This document shows positions 45,299 to 54,661 of a stretch of 64,000 nucleotides of DNA, piece by piece. The translations under genes were made by a program, and so were the position numbers. Origin of the DNA: Chloroflexota bacterium (GTDB lineage Bacteria > Chloroflexota > Limnocylindria > QHBO01). The DNA lies in NCBI GenBank assembly GCA_040902225.1, contig JBBDXT010000004.1:872309-936308 (forward strand). The letters run 5' to 3'. Position 1 is the first letter of the stretch; each line of letters opens with the position of its first letter. The notes beneath the pieces are model-generated. The model saw nothing but the letters and a program-made list of their open reading frames with translations. It ran no database searches and had not been told where the DNA came from.

Positions 45299-46153
45299 TC
45301 AGCTCCGGCGCCGCGAGCCGGGCCGCCGGCGCGGGTAGAGGTGGTCGACGCCGGGCGTGCGCAGGCTGACCTTGGCGACCGGCGGGGTCTGGCGCTTGAA
45401 CTCGTTGCGGGCCACGCGCTGCACGACCCATGCCACGAGCTCGGCATCGAGGCCGGCCGCGACGCAGCGCTCCACGCTCCACCGCCGGTCGACGAGCGCA
45501 TAGAGAAGCCGGTCCAGGTCGTCATAGCTGGCTCCGAGCTCGGCCTCGTCGGTCTGGTCCGGCCACAGGTCGGCCGATGGCGGCTTGGCGAGAATCTCCT
45601 CGGGCACGCCAAGGGCATCCGCCACCGCGCGCAGCTGGCTCTTGTACAGGTCGCCGATCGGCGCCAGGGCGCTGGCCATGTCGCCGTAGAGCGTGCCGTA
45701 GCCGAGCAGCGCCTCTGTCTTGTTGCTCGTCCCCACCACCAGGGCGTCGAACGCGGCTGATCGGTCGTACAGCACGATCATGCGCTGGCGGGCCATCACG
45801 TTGCCGCGCCGCACCCGGAGCGCTGCCTCGTCATCGCCGCTGATCAGGGCGAGCATCGGGTCGACCATCGGGGTGATGTCGACCCGCTCGGTCCGGCAGC
45901 CCAGGGCGTTCACCACGCGCATGGCATCGGCCTCCGAGTTCGGCGACGAGCTGCGATAGGGCATGCGGACCGCCAGCACGTTGTCCGCGCCGATCGCGCG
46001 CGCCGCCAGGAAGGCGACGGTCGCTGAATCGACGCCGCCGGAGAGGCCCACCACCAGCCGTTGGAAGCCGGTCTGCTCGGCCTGCGAGCGGATGAAGGCG
46101 GTGATGACCTCGAGCGCGGAGGGCGCGTCGATCTCCGGGAGCGGCGCGCTCAC
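45299..46153 (-). CDS. nadE: NAD(+) synthetase, ammonia-ligase part
   Basis: A 284-residue enzyme with the ATP-pyrophosphatase P-loop SGGVDS at 38-43, MPYRSSSPNSEADA, GTSNKTEALLGYGTLYGD and KPPSADLWPDQTDEAELG. It amidates deamido-NAD to NAD. It carries no glutaminase domain. The preceding gene, overlapping by 4 nt (GTGA), encodes a nitrilase-type amidase that in other bacteria is fused to NadE, so the two probably form a glutamine-dependent synthetase. Confidence 0.94.
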   Translation of the reverse strand: MSAPLPEIDAPSALEVITAFIRSQAEQTGFQRLVVGLSGGVDSATVAFLAARAIGADNVLAVRMPYRSSSPNSEADAMRVVNALGCRTERVDITPMVDPMLALISGDDEAALRVRRGNVMARQRMIVLYDRSAAFDALVVGTSNKTEALLGYGTLYGDMASALAPIGDLYKSQLRAVADALGVPEEILAKPPSADLWPDQTDEAELGASYDDLDRLLYALVDRRWSVERCVAAGLDAELVAWVVQRVARNEFKRQTPPVAKVSLRTPGVDHLYPRRRPGSRRRS

Positions 46154-47037
46154 GCCTCGCCCTCGCCGGGTGGCGACGGCAGGCCAGCGCGCTCCGCGAT
46201 GATGCGGTCCAGCTCGCGACGGACGAGCTCGACGCGCTCATCGGAGAGGAGCGGAAGGCCATAGCGCTGCATGCGCAGATCGTCGGTGTCGATCGAGCCG
46301 ACCACCAGTGCCTCCTCGTACAGGGGGCCCTCGGCAATGGTCGATCCATCGGCTCCGAGCAGGCGCGAGCCACCCCAGAAGGTGAGCCCCTCCTCGTTGC
46401 CGACCCGGTTGCAGAACGCGACCGCCACCGTGCCGAGCAGCGCGTAGGTGTCCTGCATCTTGTGCCAGCCGGCGATTGCCGCCAGCCCGGCCGAGCTGCC
46501 GGGGGCGCGGGCCGGACCCGCCGCCAGGTTGACGAGCAGGCTGGCACCGTCGAGCGCCTGGAGCATCGGCAGGCTGGCATGCCAGAAGTCCTCGCAGATG
46601 CTGACCCCGATGCTGCCCAGCGGCTCCCCCACCGCATGGGTCCGGATCCGATCACCCGCCCGGGTGAATCGCCCCTCGTCGAACATGCCGTAGGTCGGCA
46701 GGTAGACCTTGCGGTGCAGGCCGATCAGCTCGCCATCGCGGAGCAGCGCGGCGCTGTTGCAGAAGCGGTGCGCATTGGTCTCCTCGACGAAGCCGATGGC
46801 CAGCACGACGCCTGGCGCATCGCGGCTGAGGGCCGCCAGGCGTGGGTCGTCCGCCCGCATGGCGACCTCGGGCACCAGGTCGGAGAGGAGGTAGCCGCTC
46901 AGCGCCAGCTCGGGGAAGGCGACGAGCTGTGCCCCCTCGCCGGTGGCACGACGCATCCAGCCGCGAGCGAGCTCAAGGTTGCCGTCGACCTCGCCGAGGC
47001 GGGGGGCATATTGCGCCAGCCCGATCCGGTATTCCAC
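46150..47037 (-). CDS. Nitrilase-superfamily amidase, probable glutaminase partner of NadE
   Basis: A 295-residue carbon-nitrogen hydrolase with the catalytic triad E43 (FPELALSGY), K110 (LHRKVYLPT) and C148 (VSICEDFWH). This matches the glutaminase domain of glutamine-dependent NAD synthetases, which delivers ammonia to the ligase. Its stop overlaps the nadE start by 4 nt. As a stand-alone protein it would have to pair with NadE to channel ammonia; the alternative is an unrelated amidase that is only co-transcribed. Confidence 0.87.
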   Translation of the reverse strand: MEYRIGLAQYAPRLGEVDGNLELARGWMRRATGEGAQLVAFPELALSGYLLSDLVPEVAMRADDPRLAALSRDAPGVVLAIGFVEETNAHRFCNSAALLRDGELIGLHRKVYLPTYGMFDEGRFTRAGDRIRTHAVGEPLGSIGVSICEDFWHASLPMLQALDGASLLVNLAAGPARAPGSSAGLAAIAGWHKMQDTYALLGTVAVAFCNRVGNEEGLTFWGGSRLLGADGSTIAEGPLYEEALVVGSIDTDDLRMQRYGLPLLSDERVELVRRELDRIIAERAGLPSPPGEGEA

Positions 47038-47089
47038 GCTGGAAGCCTAACGCGACGGCCGCCCTGTGTTGCGCGTGGCGCGCCAGGAC

Positions 47090-48226
47090 TCAGGCGCGGG
47101 GCTCGTTCAGGCTGACGCCCTCTGCCGCTTCCTTGGCCGCCTCTTCCTGGGAGACCACCTCGACATCGGGCGTCGCCTCCTGCGGGGCGTCGGCAGCGAC
47201 CGCCTGGACTTCGACCCTGGCCGGCAGCTCTTCGACCGAGATCGGGAAGTGGCAGGCAACGTGGTGGCCCGGTGCCAGCTCGACGAGCGGCGGCACTTCG
47301 ACCGCACAGCGCTCCTGCGCCTGGAAGCAGCGAGTTCGGAAGACGCAGCCACTCGGCGGATCGATCGGACTCGGCAGGTCGCCGTGCAGCACGATCCGGG
47401 ACTTGCGGTGCGCCTGGCGCTTCGGGTCGGGGATCGGCACGGCCGAGAGCAGGGAGTGCGTGTACGGGTGAAGCGGCCTCGAGTAGATCAGCTCTCGCGG
47501 CGCGGTCTCCATGATCTTGCCGAGGTACATCACGGCGACTCGGTGCGAGATCTGCCGCACAACCGCGAGGTCGTGGGCGACGAACAGGTACGCGATCCCG
47601 AACTCTCGCTGGAGGTCCCGCAGGAGGTTGAGGATCTGGGCCTGGATCGAGACATCGAGCGCCGAGACCGGCTCGTCGCAGACGATCAGCTTCGGCTGCA
47701 GCGCAATCGCCCTCGCAATCCCGATCCGCTGGCGTTGCCCACCGGAGAACTCGTTCGGGTAGCGGTTGTAGTGCTCCGGATTCAGGCCGACCCGCTCCAT
47801 CAGCTCGAGGACTGCCTGCTTGATCCCGCCCGGAGGCGTCACCTTCTGGACCCGGAAAGGGGCGCTGATGATCGCGCCGACGGTGTGGCGCGGGTTCAGG
47901 GCGTTGTACGGGTCCTGGAAGATCATCTGCGCCTTGCGCCGGATCGGCATGAGCTTGCCCGAGGAGAGATTCGTGATCTCCTGGCCCTCGATCTTGACGC
48001 TGCCACCCGTCGGGCGGACCAGCATCAGGATCGACCTGGCCGCGGTCGTCTTCCCCGAGCCGCTCTCGCCGACGAGCCCGAGGGTCTCGCCCGAGTCGAG
48101 GCTCAGGCTCACGCCGTCGACGGCCTTCACCGCACCGATGGTGCGCGAGATGAGACCACGTGACTTGACCGGGAAGTAGGTCCGGAGATCGGTGACATCC
48201 AGGACATCGTTGCCTGGGGTCGTCAC
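47090..48226 (-). CDS. oppF: Oligopeptide ABC transporter ATP-binding protein (OppF type)
   Basis: A 378-residue ATPase: Walker A GESGSGKTT, Q-loop region MIFQDPYNALNPRHTVG, signature FSGGQRQRIGIARAIAL, Walker B KLIVCDEPVSALD and the peptide-transporter C-terminal extension with cysteines (CVFRTRC..., ERCAVE). An ~80-residue tail rich in E and A follows, longer than usual. With OppD it powers peptide import. It is the last gene of the opp operon, overlapping oppD by 4 nt. Confidence 0.9.
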   Translation of the reverse strand: MTTPGNDVLDVTDLRTYFPVKSRGLISRTIGAVKAVDGVSLSLDSGETLGLVGESGSGKTTAARSILMLVRPTGGSVKIEGQEITNLSSGKLMPIRRKAQMIFQDPYNALNPRHTVGAIISAPFRVQKVTPPGGIKQAVLELMERVGLNPEHYNRYPNEFSGGQRQRIGIARAIALQPKLIVCDEPVSALDVSIQAQILNLLRDLQREFGIAYLFVAHDLAVVRQISHRVAVMYLGKIMETAPRELIYSRPLHPYTHSLLSAVPIPDPKRQAHRKSRIVLHGDLPSPIDPPSGCVFRTRCFQAQERCAVEVPPLVELAPGHHVACHFPISVEELPARVEVQAVAADAPQEATPDVEVVSQEEAAKEAAEGVSLNEPRA

Positions 48227-49311
48227 TGGGGGCCTCCAGCCAGGATCTGCTTCACGTCCCGCGCGATCTGCTTGCGCTCTTCGACCTTCAGGTGACAGCG
48301 GACCCAGTGATCAGGGTCAGACTCCAGGAGCTCGGGCCGAACGGTGAGACAGGCCTCGCCGGGGACACGCTGCCAGTAGTCACAGCGTGGCTGGAAGACG
48401 CAGCCTTTCGGGAGCCTGATGGGCGATGGCGGGTTGCCGCGAATCGGGTCGAGCCGCTCCGGCAGCTTCTGATCCATGCGGGGAACAGAGGAGAGGAGCC
48501 CCAGCGTGTAGGGCATCTCCGGCAGATCGTAGAGCGTGGCGGTCGAGGCCAGCTCGACGATCCGGCCGCCGTACATCACCGCCACGTCGTCGGCAACGTC
48601 GGCCACGATCCCGAGGTCATGGGTGATCAGGATGACGGTCGTCCCGAATTCGCTCTGCAGGCGCGCGATCAGCTCGAGGATCTGCGCCTGGACGGTGACG
48701 TCAAGTGCCGTGGTCGGCTCGTCGGCGATCAAGAGCTGCGGAGAGTTGATCAGTGCCATGGCGATCATGACGCGCTGACGCATCCCGCCCGAGAGCTGGT
48801 GCGGATACGCGTCGATGCGCCGCTCGGCCGCCGGGATCCCCACGTGCTGCAGCATCTCCAGCACCTCGCGACGGGCCGCCGCCTTTCCCATCGACCGGTG
48901 GGCACGGATCGCCTCGACGATCTGGTCACCGATTCGATAGAAGGGATGGAGGCTCGACATCGGATCCTGGAAGATCATGGCCATCTCGGAGCCCATCAGC
49001 TCCTGGACCTCGCCCTGCGGCAGGTGGAGGAGCTCCTGTCCGTCGAGCCAGATCTCGCCGGTGACCTTTGCGGACTTCCGGTTGACGAGGCCCATGACCG
49101 CCTGGGCGGTGACGCTCTTTCCTGAGCCTGACTCGCCCACGATGGCGAGCGTCTTGCCGCGCTCCACGGAGAGCGAGACGCCGTCGACGGCCTGGACCAG
49201 GCCGTCCTCGGTGGGGAAGGCAACGTGCAGGTCGTTCACGGAGAGGAACGGCCGGTCGAGGGAGGGGGCTGTCGGCATGCCGCCGACCGGGATTTCGCTG
49301 GTCGCCGTCAT
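48223..49311 (-). CDS. oppD: Oligopeptide ABC transporter ATP-binding protein (OppD type)
   Basis: A 362-residue ATPase: Walker [28 protein letters not shown], signature [16 protein letters not shown], Walker [13 protein letters not shown] and the C-terminal oligopeptide/dipeptide extension with cysteines ([16 protein letters not shown]). It pairs with OppF on the cytoplasmic side of the OppB/OppC channel. Both junctions are 4-nt overlaps, so oppB-oppD-oppF are translated as a coupled set. Confidence 0.92.
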   Translation of the reverse strand: MTATSEIPVGGMPTAPSLDRPFLSVNDLHVAFPTEDGLVQAVDGVSLSVERGKTLAIVGESGSGKSVTAQAVMGLVNRKSAKVTGEIWLDGQELLHLPQGEVQELMGSEMAMIFQDPMSSLHPFYRIGDQIVEAIRAHRSMGKAAARREVLEMLQHVGIPAAERRIDAYPHQLSGGMRQRVMIAMALINSPQLLIADEPTTALDVTVQAQILELIARLQSEFGTTVILITHDLGIVADVADDVAVMYGGRIVELASTATLYDLPEMPYTLGLLSSVPRMDQKLPERLDPIRGNPPSPIRLPKGCVFQPRCDYWQRVPGEACLTVRPELLESDPDHWVRCHLKVEERKQIARDVKQILAGGPQ

Positions 49312-50300
49312 GTGACCCGCACCCGCGGGTCGACCACGGCGTAGAGCAGATCGACGACCAGGTTCGCGAAGATGATGATCGAAGCCGTCAGGATCGTGAT
49401 CCCGGTGATCAGTGGCAGGTCTGAATCGATGATCGAATTGACCGCGAGCGCGCCGAGCCCGGGGAGGCTGAAGATGTTCTCCGAGATGATGGCGCCACCC
49501 AGCAGACCGGCGAGGTCAAGCCCGGCCGCCGTGACGATTGGCGTTAACCCCGCTCGCAGGGCGTGCTTGACCACGACCACGCGCTCTGGCAGGCCCTTGG
49601 CGCGGGCGGTCCTGACGTAGTCGTCACTGAGGACCTCGAGCACCTGGTTGCGGGTGAGACGGATGTAGAACGCTGCGTACAGGGTCGCCAGGAGGATCCA
49701 GGGCAGGATCATCGTCTGGAAGAACTGGAACGGGTTCTCCCACGGCGGTACGTACGAGGGGAATGGCAGGAACTGCCATTTGATGATGACGAAGAAGACC
49801 AGGAGGAGCCCGAGGAAGAACGACGGCATGGAGTAGCCGATCAGCGAGATCCCCATGATCAGCCGGTCGCCCAACCGTCCGCGATTGAGGGCCGCAAAGA
49901 TGCCCAGCGTCAGTCCGACGAAGATCCAGATGACGAACGCCCCGATCGCGAGGAAGAAGGTGACTGGCGCCGAGCGCGCGATCAGCGACATGACCTGCTC
50001 CTGCCGGTTGAACGAGTAGCCGAGACAGGGGGCGTCGCATTTGATCGGCTCGGGCGAGTCGGCGGAGAAGGTGCGGCCGACGAAGATCCCCGACACGAAC
50101 TTGACGTACTGGGTCAGGGGCGGCTCGTCGAGCCCGAGGCGATGTCGGTTGGCCTCAATGATGGCCGGGGTGCAGGCCTTCCCGCATGTGAGCCGAGCCG
50201 GGTCGCCCGGCAGGATGCTGAAGAGCAGGAAGACGCTGACGCTGAGGAGGAAGAGGAGCATGAGCATCAAGAGGACGCGGCGAACCAAGTATGCGAACAC
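49308..50300 (-). CDS. oppB: Oligopeptide ABC transporter permease (OppB type)
   Basis: A 330-residue permease with six helices. The first helix is MLMLLFLLSVSVFLLFSILP, followed by the large external loop typical of OppB (PARLTCGKACTPAIIEANRH). The inner coupling loop is RTARAKGLPERVVVVKHALR. The loop carries three cysteines (two in TCGKAC and one in CDAPC), which is unusual. It begins 102 bp after oppA and overlaps oppD. Confidence 0.92.
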   Translation of the reverse strand: MFAYLVRRVLLMLMLLFLLSVSVFLLFSILPGDPARLTCGKACTPAIIEANRHRLGLDEPPLTQYVKFVSGIFVGRTFSADSPEPIKCDAPCLGYSFNRQEQVMSLIARSAPVTFFLAIGAFVIWIFVGLTLGIFAALNRGRLGDRLIMGISLIGYSMPSFFLGLLLVFFVIIKWQFLPFPSYVPPWENPFQFFQTMILPWILLATLYAAFYIRLTRNQVLEVLSDDYVRTARAKGLPERVVVVKHALRAGLTPIVTAAGLDLAGLLGGAIISENIFSLPGLGALAVNSIIDSDLPLITGITILTASIIIFANLVVDLLYAVVDPRVRVT

Positions 50301-50402
50301 CCTGCATGCCCTCCGTCACCGAAAGGTTGCGTCCCCGGGGGAGCGGCATCGCCACTCCCCCGGGGACCTGAACGCTAGTTCCTAACTGACGCTACGTCCG
50401 AC

Positions 50403-52208
50403 CTACTGGGTGACTGACATGTCACCGTACGGCCAGGAGCCGTATGGACCCCAGAGGTAGACCCCGTCGGAATTGATGCTCGTTCCGGCGAGACGCTGGG
50501 TCAACTCGAAGAAGGTGGGGATCACGTAGACGTTCTCCATGGCCTTCTTGTTGAGCGCCTGCCAGAGCGCGCTCTGCGCCGTGCGATCGGTCTCGGCGAT
50601 GGCCACATCAACCTCCGCGTTGAAGGCTGCGTCGTCCACCTGGGAGAGGTCCCAGCCACCCTTCTGGGTGAAGAGCGGTGGGATGACGGTCGAGGCGTTC
50701 GGCCAGTCAGCTCCCCAGCCACCGGTTCCGAAGTCGCCGGCCTTCAAGGGGTCGAAGACGATGCTGTAGTACTTGCCGCGCTCGAGCGGGGCAGGCGTCA
50801 CGGTGAAGCCAGCCAGCCCCAGCGAGGAGATGACGATTGCAGCGTTCTTCTGACCTGTCGGGGTATCGGCGAAGTTGAAGGTAAGCGCCGGGGCCGCCTC
50901 GCCAGATTCGGCGATCAACGACTTCGCCAGCTCCGGGTCACCGTTATCCGGGACGGCTGCCCCGAACATGTCGGTCCACATCCCGCTCTCTGCGTAGTCA
51001 GGACCGATGTTCGGCTTGATCACGCCGTCGGCAAAGTCGCCGAGGAAGTCGCCACCGGAGTTCTTCCGGATGGCATCTCGGTCAAGGGCGACGGCCATGG
51101 CCTGGCGGTGCTTGACGTTCGGGATCTTCTGGACGTTGACCCAGTAGTACAGGGCGTAGATGTCGTAGCCGCTGACCGCGCGGCCCTCGAACTGAGCCTG
51201 CGGAGTCTGCGGGTCCGTGAACACGACGGCGAGGTTCTCAGGCTGGATGCCTTCGCGCTCGATCGCGGTCACGTCATTGCCCGCACTCGTGATGAGCCGC
51301 TGGTCGATGACCTTCGGGTCAAGACCGAAGTGGACCTCCCAAGAGTCGGGATACGGGGTGCGGTACTCATCGCTCTCCTGGCTCCAGTTCTCGTTCCGGG
51401 AGAGGATCATCTTGCCACCGTTGCCGGTGGTGTAGCTGTCGATCTTGTAGGGACCCGAGGAGACAGGAGGCTTGGCGATGCCATAGGTCTCGCCCGTGTC
51501 GGCGGCCTCGGGGACTGGAGCGAACCCGAGCGTGGTCGTGTAGTTGAAGTCTGGATGCGGCCCGCTCAGGTTGAACGTGATCGTGGCTCCGTCACAGACG
51601 ACGGCCGCATCGAACAGTTCCTGGCCGGTGCCGTCATACGGACCGTAGTACGCCGACAGGAACACCGACTTTGGATCGGCCTCGTCGGTGATCGGGTTGG
51701 CGGGAACGTCGAGGTACTGGATCGCGTAGGTCGGACCCTCACTGATGATGTCGTTCGCGAACGTCCGCGAGACGCCGTACTTGACGTCCTCGCAGGTGAT
51801 CGGCGAGCCATCCTCCCAGGTGATCCCATCACGGAGGGTGAACGACCAGGACGTGGCGTCCGCATTTGGCGTGCCAGTGTCGGTCGCCAGGTCAGGGACG
51901 AGTTCCGCGGCTACTACGTCGTCCGGGTCAACCTTGTATGCCACCAGCGCCCGCAGCCACGTCGCTCCGAAGAACGCGAGGTCCTCGCCGGTATAGGCGC
52001 GCTGCGGATCGACGCGGTTGAACTCAGCTGATGCACTGAGCATGTAGATCGTGCCGCCGTCCTTGTCGGCCGCTGCCGAGCCGGTTGGCGCGCCACTTTC
52101 CGCGCCGGACTCTCCGGGGCTCGTGCCCGGTCCGCAGGCCGCCAGCGTAATTACCGCTGCCAGACTGAGGGCCATGGTACGGAGCACCCGTACGTTTAAT
52201 CTGACCAA
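50403..52208 (-). CDS. oppA: Peptide ABC transporter substrate-binding lipoprotein (OppA type)
   Basis: A 601-residue SBP_bac_5 family protein. The start chosen is the TTG at 52208 because GGAGG lies eight bases ahead. The signal peptide ends in the lipobox LAAC, followed by a Gly/Ser/Ala linker. The body has FTLRDGITWEDGSPITCEDV, the lobe-2 region NVKHRQAMAVALDRDAIRKN and GGWGADWPNASTV. It captures peptides outside the membrane for OppB/OppC. It is unusually placed between oppC and oppB. Confidence 0.93.
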   Translation of the reverse strand: MVRLNVRVLRTMALSLAAVITLAACGPGTSPGESGAESGAPTGSAAADKDGGTIYMLSASAEFNRVDPQRAYTGEDLAFFGATWLRALVAYKVDPDDVVAAELVPDLATDTGTPNADATSWSFTLRDGITWEDGSPITCEDVKYGVSRTFANDIISEGPTYAIQYLDVPANPITDEADPKSVFLSAYYGPYDGTGQELFDAAVVCDGATITFNLSGPHPDFNYTTTLGFAPVPEAADTGETYGIAKPPVSSGPYKIDSYTTGNGGKMILSRNENWSQESDEYRTPYPDSWEVHFGLDPKVIDQRLITSAGNDVTAIEREGIQPENLAVVFTDPQTPQAQFEGRAVSGYDIYALYYWVNVQKIPNVKHRQAMAVALDRDAIRKNSGGDFLGDFADGVIKPNIGPDYAESGMWTDMFGAAVPDNGDPELAKSLIAESGEAAPALTFNFADTPTGQKNAAIVISSLGLAGFTVTPAPLERGKYYSIVFDPLKAGDFGTGGWGADWPNASTVIPPLFTQKGGWDLSQVDDAAFNAEVDVAIAETDRTAQSALWQALNKKAMENVYVIPTFFELTQRLAGTSINSDGVYLWGPYGSWPYGDMSVTQ

Positions 52209-52338
52209 TGTTTCATCCTCCAACGAGTTGGGCCCGGGGAGGTCCCGGCGCAAGTTGATGCGTGATCATACACGCTGACGCGCTGCGACTGCGAAATCGC
52301 CGGCGGCTCCTACCTCGCCGGCAGCTGGCATCGCGAAC

Positions 52339-53316
52339 TCAGTGAATAGCCTTTGGATCGAGTGCGTCCCGGAGCGAGTCGCCCAAAAGGTTGAACGAGA
52401 CGACCAGGATGACGAGTGCTGTGCCCGGGATGAACAGATACGTCGGGACGACGTTGAAGTAGCTCACCGAGTTGGCCAGCATCGCGCCGAACGTGGTCTC
52501 GGGCGGGAGCACGCCAACGCCCAGGAAGGAGAGGGCGGCCTCGGTGCCGATGTACGCCGGCAGCGTGAGGGTCGCATACACCAGGATCGGCGCCCACAGG
52601 TTCGGGAGGATCTCGGTGAACAGGATTCTGCGCTTGCTCGACCCCATCGCGACTGCCGATTCCACGAACTCGCGCTCGCGCAGGCTGAGCACCTGCCCGC
52701 GCACGATCCGGGCGAGGTACGGCCAGCCGAACACGCTCAGCACGAGGATGAGGTAGAGGATCCGCGATGGGTTGCCTTCGGGGACTCCCAGTTCGGTGAG
52801 CCGCTGGGTGAGGACTCCTGAGAGCGCCAGGACGATCAGCAGGAACGGAAAGGCGAGGACGAGGTCCATAAAACGCCCGATGATGGTGTCGGTCCAGCCA
52901 CCGGTGTAGCCGGCGACGATGCCGACGGTGGTCCCGATCGCGACCGTCATCAACGTGGCGCTGGTCGCGATCACAAGCGAGATCCGAAGTCCGAACAGAA
53001 GCTGGGCCATGATGTCTCGCCCAGTCCCCCACTCGACCCCGAGGGGGTGCGCGGCACTGATGCCGCCCCAGTCCAGGACGGGCTTACCACCGGAGTCGCT
53101 GATCGCAGCGCCGTCGAATTTGTACGGGTCGATGCCCACGAAGCCGCTGACGACCGGACCGAAGATCCCTATCAGATAGAACACAATCAGGACGATCAGG
53201 CAGATCATCGCAATACGGTCGCGACGGAGACGCGCCCAGATGATCTGGCGCAGGCTTCGGCCGCCCGTGAGGGCCGCGCTCTGGAAGCCGGCAGCCGTGT
53301 CCTGAACCGCGGTCAT
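52339..53316 (-). CDS. oppC: Oligopeptide ABC transporter permease (OppC type)
   Basis: A 325-residue permease. The N-terminal OppC_N segment (IIWARLRRDRIAMICLIVLI) leads to the loop with HPLGVEWGTGRDIMAQLLFG, the family hallmark, and to five more helices. The coupling loop is ESAVAMGSSKRRILFTEILP. It forms the heterodimeric channel with OppB. It is the first gene of the opp operon, 130 bp ahead of oppA. An imperfect hairpin at 53353-53401 separates it from the sigma/anti-sigma genes. Confidence 0.92.
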   Translation of the reverse strand: MTAVQDTAAGFQSAALTGGRSLRQIIWARLRRDRIAMICLIVLIVFYLIGIFGPVVSGFVGIDPYKFDGAAISDSGGKPVLDWGGISAAHPLGVEWGTGRDIMAQLLFGLRISLVIATSATLMTVAIGTTVGIVAGYTGGWTDTIIGRFMDLVLAFPFLLIVLALSGVLTQRLTELGVPEGNPSRILYLILVLSVFGWPYLARIVRGQVLSLREREFVESAVAMGSSKRRILFTEILPNLWAPILVYATLTLPAYIGTEAALSFLGVGVLPPETTFGAMLANSVSYFNVVPTYLFIPGTALVILVVSFNLLGDSLRDALDPKAIH

Positions 53317-53352
53317 GCGGGGAGAGTATCCCTCCTGTGACGGCTATCGAGA

Positions 53353-53401
53353 CGAATCCGTTGGTGGCTCGCGCGCATCTTCGTGCGCACGCCACGATTC
53401 G
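53353..53401 (-). terminator. Imperfect hairpin between the anti-sigma gene and oppC
   Basis: GAATC...GTGGC (from 53354) pairs with GCCAC-GATTC (to 53400), with an inner GCGCA/TGCGC stem and a bulge. It lies ~90 bp after the anti-sigma stop and ~40 bp before oppC, so it may end the sigma-operon transcript. There is no T tract; the assignment is tentative. Confidence 0.35.
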
Positions 53402-53487
53402 GTCAAGTGGGTCCTTGATCGCGCCCACTACGCCTCATATGTATTACTCCCCTGCAGCCGGCGAGGTTCACTTCTCGAGTCCCACGG

Positions 53488-54048
53488 TCACCGCATCCCT
53501 GCGGGGATCGGCAGCTCGCCATTGAGCAGTGCAGCCTCATCCGCCTTATGCGTCTGCATGGGCCAGCCCGGCAGCGGGGGGTACGTCTGGGGCGCCACGT
53601 ACGTGCTCGAGTGCGCCGGCGTCCAGGCTCTGGCTTCCTCGGCGGGCGGGACAACCCGCCTGGCGGCAGAGGCGACGAGAGGTGACTGGGTAACGGGGAG
53701 GAGCGTGGTCTGCGGAGTGGTGGCAACCGCGAACATCATGATGCCGGCGGCAGCGGCGGCGGACACCATGCCTCTCCAGTGCGCTACGCGGACCGTCCAG
53801 GGCGGCACCGGGCGGTCAACGGTCCGACTGCGCACCAGCCCCCAACTGGCTGCAGACTGAGCGCCGCCCACCACCCGCTCTCGCAACGCACGACGCAGGT
53901 TCTCGACCAACTCGCGGTCGATGCCCAACTCCCGGCGACAGTCCGCGCAGGATTCCAGGTGGGCCAGATGCGGCCCAGAGCGAGACCCGAGCTCTTCGCC
54001 GAGGGCGAAGTACTCCAGCAGCTCGCTTCGTGCCCGGCTACAGCTCAC
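53488..54048 (-). CDS. Zinc-finger anti-sigma factor (membrane-anchored)
   Basis: A 186-residue protein from the GTG at 54048, overlapping the sigma gene's end; a GTG at 54066 is an alternative. Near residue 30 the anti-sigma zinc motif H-x3-C-x2-C appears as HLESCADC. A single membrane helix (GMVSAAAAAGIMMFAVATTP) lies at ~93-112, followed by a Pro-rich external domain. The cytoplasmic part should hold the ECF sigma factor inactive until a signal acts on the outer part. Confidence 0.82.
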   Translation of the reverse strand: MSCSRARSELLEYFALGEELGSRSGPHLAHLESCADCRRELGIDRELVENLRRALRERVVGGAQSAASWGLVRSRTVDRPVPPWTVRVAHWRGMVSAAAAAGIMMFAVATTPQTTLLPVTQSPLVASAARRVVPPAEEARAWTPAHSSTYVAPQTYPPLPGWPMQTHKADEAALLNGELPIPAGMR

Positions 54049-54625
54049 TGACCGACACCTGTGCACCGGCTGGCGCGCGCCGCTCCTCCGGGAGCCGCGA
54101 CCGCAGGGCCTTGAGCGCGTAATGCACGCGCGACTTCATGGTGCCCACGTTGCAGCCCGCTATCTCGGCCGATTCGGCGAGCGAGTACCCATGCAGGTAG
54201 TAGAGGATGACGGCGGTCTGCTGCTTGGGGGGCAGCGCGTCGATGGCGCGCTGGAGCACCTCGATGATCTCACGCGACTCGACCACCTGGTCCGGTCGCG
54301 AGGTCAGGTCGGCCACCAGGTTGCTGATGAGCGCGGTGATCGGCTCCATGATCAGCCTGCGGCGGGCGATACGTGTGTAGCACAGGTTGGTGGCGACGCG
54401 ATGGAGCCACGGCAGCGGAGAACGATCGGTTCGCAGCCGATGCCTGGCGCGGTAGGCCTTGACGAAGCAGTCCTGCAGGATCTCCTCGGCCAGGAAGGGG
54501 TCGCGGGTGATCGCCAGCGCGGTGATGTAGACCGGCCGCTGATAGGTTGTGAAGAACTCTTGGAACGCGTCGGGATCCCCCGACCTCATGCGCGCGACAA
54601 GTCCGTCCGGCTGCTCCGTGACCAC
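54038..54625 (-). CDS. ECF-family RNA polymerase sigma factor
   Basis: A 195-residue sigma factor starting with GTG. Region 2 contains DPDAFQEFFTTYQRPVYITA, DPFLAEEILQDCFVKAYRAR and WLHRVATNLCYTRIARRR; region 4 contains IDALPPKQQTAVILYYLHGY, SLAESAEIAGCNVGTMKSRV and HYALKALRSRL. It directs RNA polymerase to a small regulon and is controlled by the co-encoded zinc anti-sigma factor. Target promoters are not identified in the window. Confidence 0.92.
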   Translation of the reverse strand: MVTEQPDGLVARMRSGDPDAFQEFFTTYQRPVYITALAITRDPFLAEEILQDCFVKAYRARHRLRTDRSPLPWLHRVATNLCYTRIARRRLIMEPITALISNLVADLTSRPDQVVESREIIEVLQRAIDALPPKQQTAVILYYLHGYSLAESAEIAGCNVGTMKSRVHYALKALRSRLPEERRAPAGAQVSVSEL

Positions 54626-54661
54626 GTCTACCCCGTTTCGATGCGCCGCTGGTGCGGAATC

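Noticed and set aside
47383-47394. CGTGCAGCACGA, core of the palindromic element
   Set aside because: It lies inside the oppF coding sequence without the flanking half-sites; probably chance.
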